DNA of 52,040 bases from CAZUGH01 sp964619785 (GTDB lineage Bacteria > Bacillota > Clostridia > Lachnospirales > Lachnospiraceae), in NCBI GenBank assembly GCA_964619785.1, contig CAZUGH010000006.1, positions 1 to 52,040 on the forward strand, given 5' to 3'. Position numbers and translations under genes: made by a program. Shown here one piece after another: positions 50,438-52,040 of this stretch; position 1 is the first letter of the stretch; the number at the start of each line of letters is the position of its first letter. The notes under the pieces were generated by a model, which worked only from the letters and a program-made list of their open reading frames with translations, was not told the origin of the DNA and did no database searches.

Positions 50438-51631
50438 TTAGCGATCGTTTGCGGCTGCTACTCCTGGTAATTCTTTTCCTTCTAGGAATTCGAGGGATGC
50501 TCCACCACCTGTTGAGATATGTGTCATCTTGTCACCGAATCCTAATGTATTAACTGCGGCTGCGGAATCTCCACCACCGATGATTGTTACTGCATCTGTA
50601 TCAGCAAGTGCCTTTGCTACAGCAATTGTTCCTTTTGCAAAGTTTGGCATTTCGAAACATCCCATTGGCCCGTTCCAAACTACTGTCTTAGCATCTTTTA
50701 CTGCATTCGCAAACATCTCAGCTGTCTTAGGTCCGATATCAAGTCCTTCCCAATCTGCTTCGATTTCACCACGTCCTACTACTTTGAAGTTAGCGTCATT
50801 TGAGAAGTCATCAGCTACTACTGTATCTACAGGAATCAGAAGCTTAACGCCTTTTTCCTCTGCCTTTTTAACCATCTTTAATGCATAGTCTTTATAATCA
50901 GCCTCGAGAAGAGATTTTCCTACTTCTTCGCCCTGTGCTGCCATGAATGTATATGCCATACCACCACCGATAATCAGGGTATCAACTTTATCAAGAAGAT
51001 TCTCGATTACGGAAATCTTAGAAGATACTTTAGCTCCTCCAAGAATTGCTACGAATGGTCTCTTTGGATTATTAACTGCATTACCAAGGAAATCAATCTC
51101 CTTCTGCATTAAGTATCCAACAACAGCAGTCTTTACATACTGTGTAACACCTACATTTGAACAATGAGCTCTGTGAGCTGTTCCGAATGCATCGTTAACG
51201 AATACATCTGCTAAAGAAGCAAGGTCTTTTGAAAATGCTTCCTCATTTTTGGTCTCTTCATCACGATAACGTGTGTTCTCAAGAAGAACTACATCACCAT
51301 CTTTCATTGCTGCAACAGCAGCTTTTGCATTGTCACCTACGACATTATCATCAGCAGCGAATTTAACTTCCTGTCCGAGTAACTCAGTCAGGCGCTTAGC
51401 AACTGGTGCAAGAGATAGCTCTGGCTTTGGCTCCCCTTTTGGCTTACCAAGATGAGAGCAAAGGATAACCTGTCCACCATCAGCGATTAACTTTTTAATT
51501 GTAGGAAGAGCAGCTACTAAACGATTCTCGTCAGTAATCTTGCCATCCTGTAAAGGTACATTAAAATCACAACGAACTAGGACTTTCTGTCCTTTTACAT
51601 TGATATCATCTACAGATTTCTTATTTAACAT
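50438..51631 (-). CDS. pgk: Phosphoglycerate kinase
   Basis: 397 residues. VLVRCDFNVPLQDGKI, LCSHLGKPKGEPKP, FVNDAFGTAHRAH, FVAILGGAKVSSKI and TIIGGGDSAAAV are the substrate and nucleotide-binding segments. It makes ATP from 1,3-bisphosphoglycerate. ATG 51631 follows AAAGGGG. It lies 77 bases after gap, with a perfect hairpin in between. Confidence 0.98.
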   Translation of the reverse strand: MLNKKSVDDINVKGQKVLVRCDFNVPLQDGKITDENRLVAALPTIKKLIADGGQVILCSHLGKPKGEPKPELSLAPVAKRLTELLGQEVKFAADDNVVGDNAKAAVAAMKDGDVVLLENTRYRDEETKNEEAFSKDLASLADVFVNDAFGTAHRAHCSNVGVTQYVKTAVVGYLMQKEIDFLGNAVNNPKRPFVAILGGAKVSSKISVIENLLDKVDTLIIGGGMAYTFMAAQGEEVGKSLLEADYKDYALKMVKKAEEKGVKLLIPVDTVVADDFSNDANFKVVGRGEIEADWEGLDIGPKTAEMFANAVKDAKTVVWNGPMGCFEMPNFAKGTIAVAKALADTDAVTIIGGGDSAAAVNTLGFGDKMTHISTGGGASLEFLEGKELPGVAAANDR

Positions 51632-51660
51632 TTTTGTTTCCCCTTTCGGAATAAAATTAA

Positions 51661-51690
51661 AGAGGTCCGGTCCAACTAGACCGGACCTCT
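51661..51690 (-). terminator. Perfect 12-bp hairpin between gap and pgk
   Basis: AGAGGTCCGGTC and GACCGGACCTCT around a six-base loop, followed on the minus strand by TTTAATTTTATT. It could partly terminate gap transcription or protect the gap mRNA 3' end, giving more gap than pgk mRNA. Confidence 0.8.
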
Positions 51691-51708
51691 TGATAGGTCA
51701 TAATAGAA

Positions 51709-52040
51709 TTACTGAAGCTCTGAGAAATACTTAATTGTACGAACCATCTGGCTTGTGTAAGAATTCTCATTGTCATACCAAGATACAACCTGTACCTCGA
51801 ATAAATCATCAGCGATTGGAGCAACCATTGTCTGAGTTGAATCAAATAAAGAACCGAACTTCATTCCTACGATATCGGAAGAAACGATCTGATCTTCATT
51901 GTAACCATAAGACTCATTAGCTACTGCTTTCATTGCTGCGTTGATTCCATCAACAGTAACATCTTTACCCTTAACAACTGCTGTTAAGATAGTAGTTGAA
52001 CCCGTTGGAACTGGAACACGCTGTGCAGAACCGATTAATT
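51709..52040 (-). CDS. gap: Glyceraldehyde-3-phosphate dehydrogenase, C-terminal part
   Basis: The frame ends at TAA 51709 and runs off the right edge, so about 110 C-terminal residues are seen. SAQRVPVPTGSTTILTAVV, DIVGMKFGSLFDSTQT and VQVVSWYDNENSYTSQMVRT are the well-known GAPDH C-terminal segments (substrate and NAD contacts). The catalytic Cys lies outside the window. First gene of the local gap-pgk-tpiA run. Confidence 0.97.
   Translation of the reverse strand, partial: LIGSAQRVPVPTGSTTILTAVVKGKDVTVDGINAAMKAVANESYGYNEDQIVSSDIVGMKFGSLFDSTQTMVAPIADDLFEVQVVSWYDNENSYTSQMVRTIKYFSELQ

Overview
The window reads as chromosomal DNA of a low-GC, spore-forming-lineage Firmicute of class Clostridia, most likely a Lachnospiraceae. 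The basis is gene content and order: rpmB/asp23/fakA-type genes, a gerW (ytfJ)-DUF2953 pair, secG-rnr-smpB-ssrA, a ~1,400-residue acyl-CoA dehydratase activase, a eukaryote-like NADP-isocitrate dehydrogenase, CheV, and many GGAGG ribosome binding sites. I cannot name the genus. Nearly all genes lie on the minus strand. Three runs of exactly 100 N (2720-2819, 11172-11271, 50254-50353) are scaffold gaps of unknown true length.

Layout, left to right. 1-244 is the start of an acyl carrier protein gene cut by the window edge, followed by a long hairpin. 500-11.7 kb is mostly housekeeping: a FakA/YloV-like DAK2 protein, Asp23, L28, GerW, DUF2953, two unrecognised proteins, a 1,053-residue membrane glycosyltransferase with two GT-C halves, a rhomboid-fold membrane protein with a zinc-ribbon tail, a CorA gene broken by an in-frame TAG, and a LysM protein. 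11.9-16.1 kb (plus strand) is the giant dehydratase activase. 16.2-21 kb holds an ABC-2 exporter pair whose leader carries a 142-bp tandem repeat, a secreted SH3/NlpC-P60 hydrolase, and a divergent protein with calcium-binding-like loops. 21-31.8 kb is a long minus-strand series: icd, ung, hisF, hisH, a membrane protein, cheV, a lipoprotein, a two-component system, a membrane-anchored FKBP/trigger-factor-like foldase and an MmcQ/YjbR protein. 31.8-35.2 kb is the trans-translation module ssrA-smpB-rnr with secG. gpmI follows, and the window ends in tpiA, pgk and gap.

The most unusual part lies between gpmI and tpiA. The glycolytic run gap-pgk-tpiA // gpmI is split by about 12 kb. The split region contains two Rpn-family (PD-(D/E)XK) genes in direct orientation that share a 965-bp block with only one base difference seen. 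Between them is a compact 11-gene operon (47783 to 38125) with one strong promoter at its head. Its order is GNAT-like protein, ACP, KASIII-degenerate SDR fusion, SDR, KASIII, ACP, AMP-dependent ligase, then a NitT/TauT-type ABC importer (binding lipoprotein, permease, ATPase), and a second SDR. This looks like a stand-alone acyl-condensing pathway on an island that could be lost by recombination between the rpn repeats. Its product is unknown. It is the best candidate here for an undescribed system.
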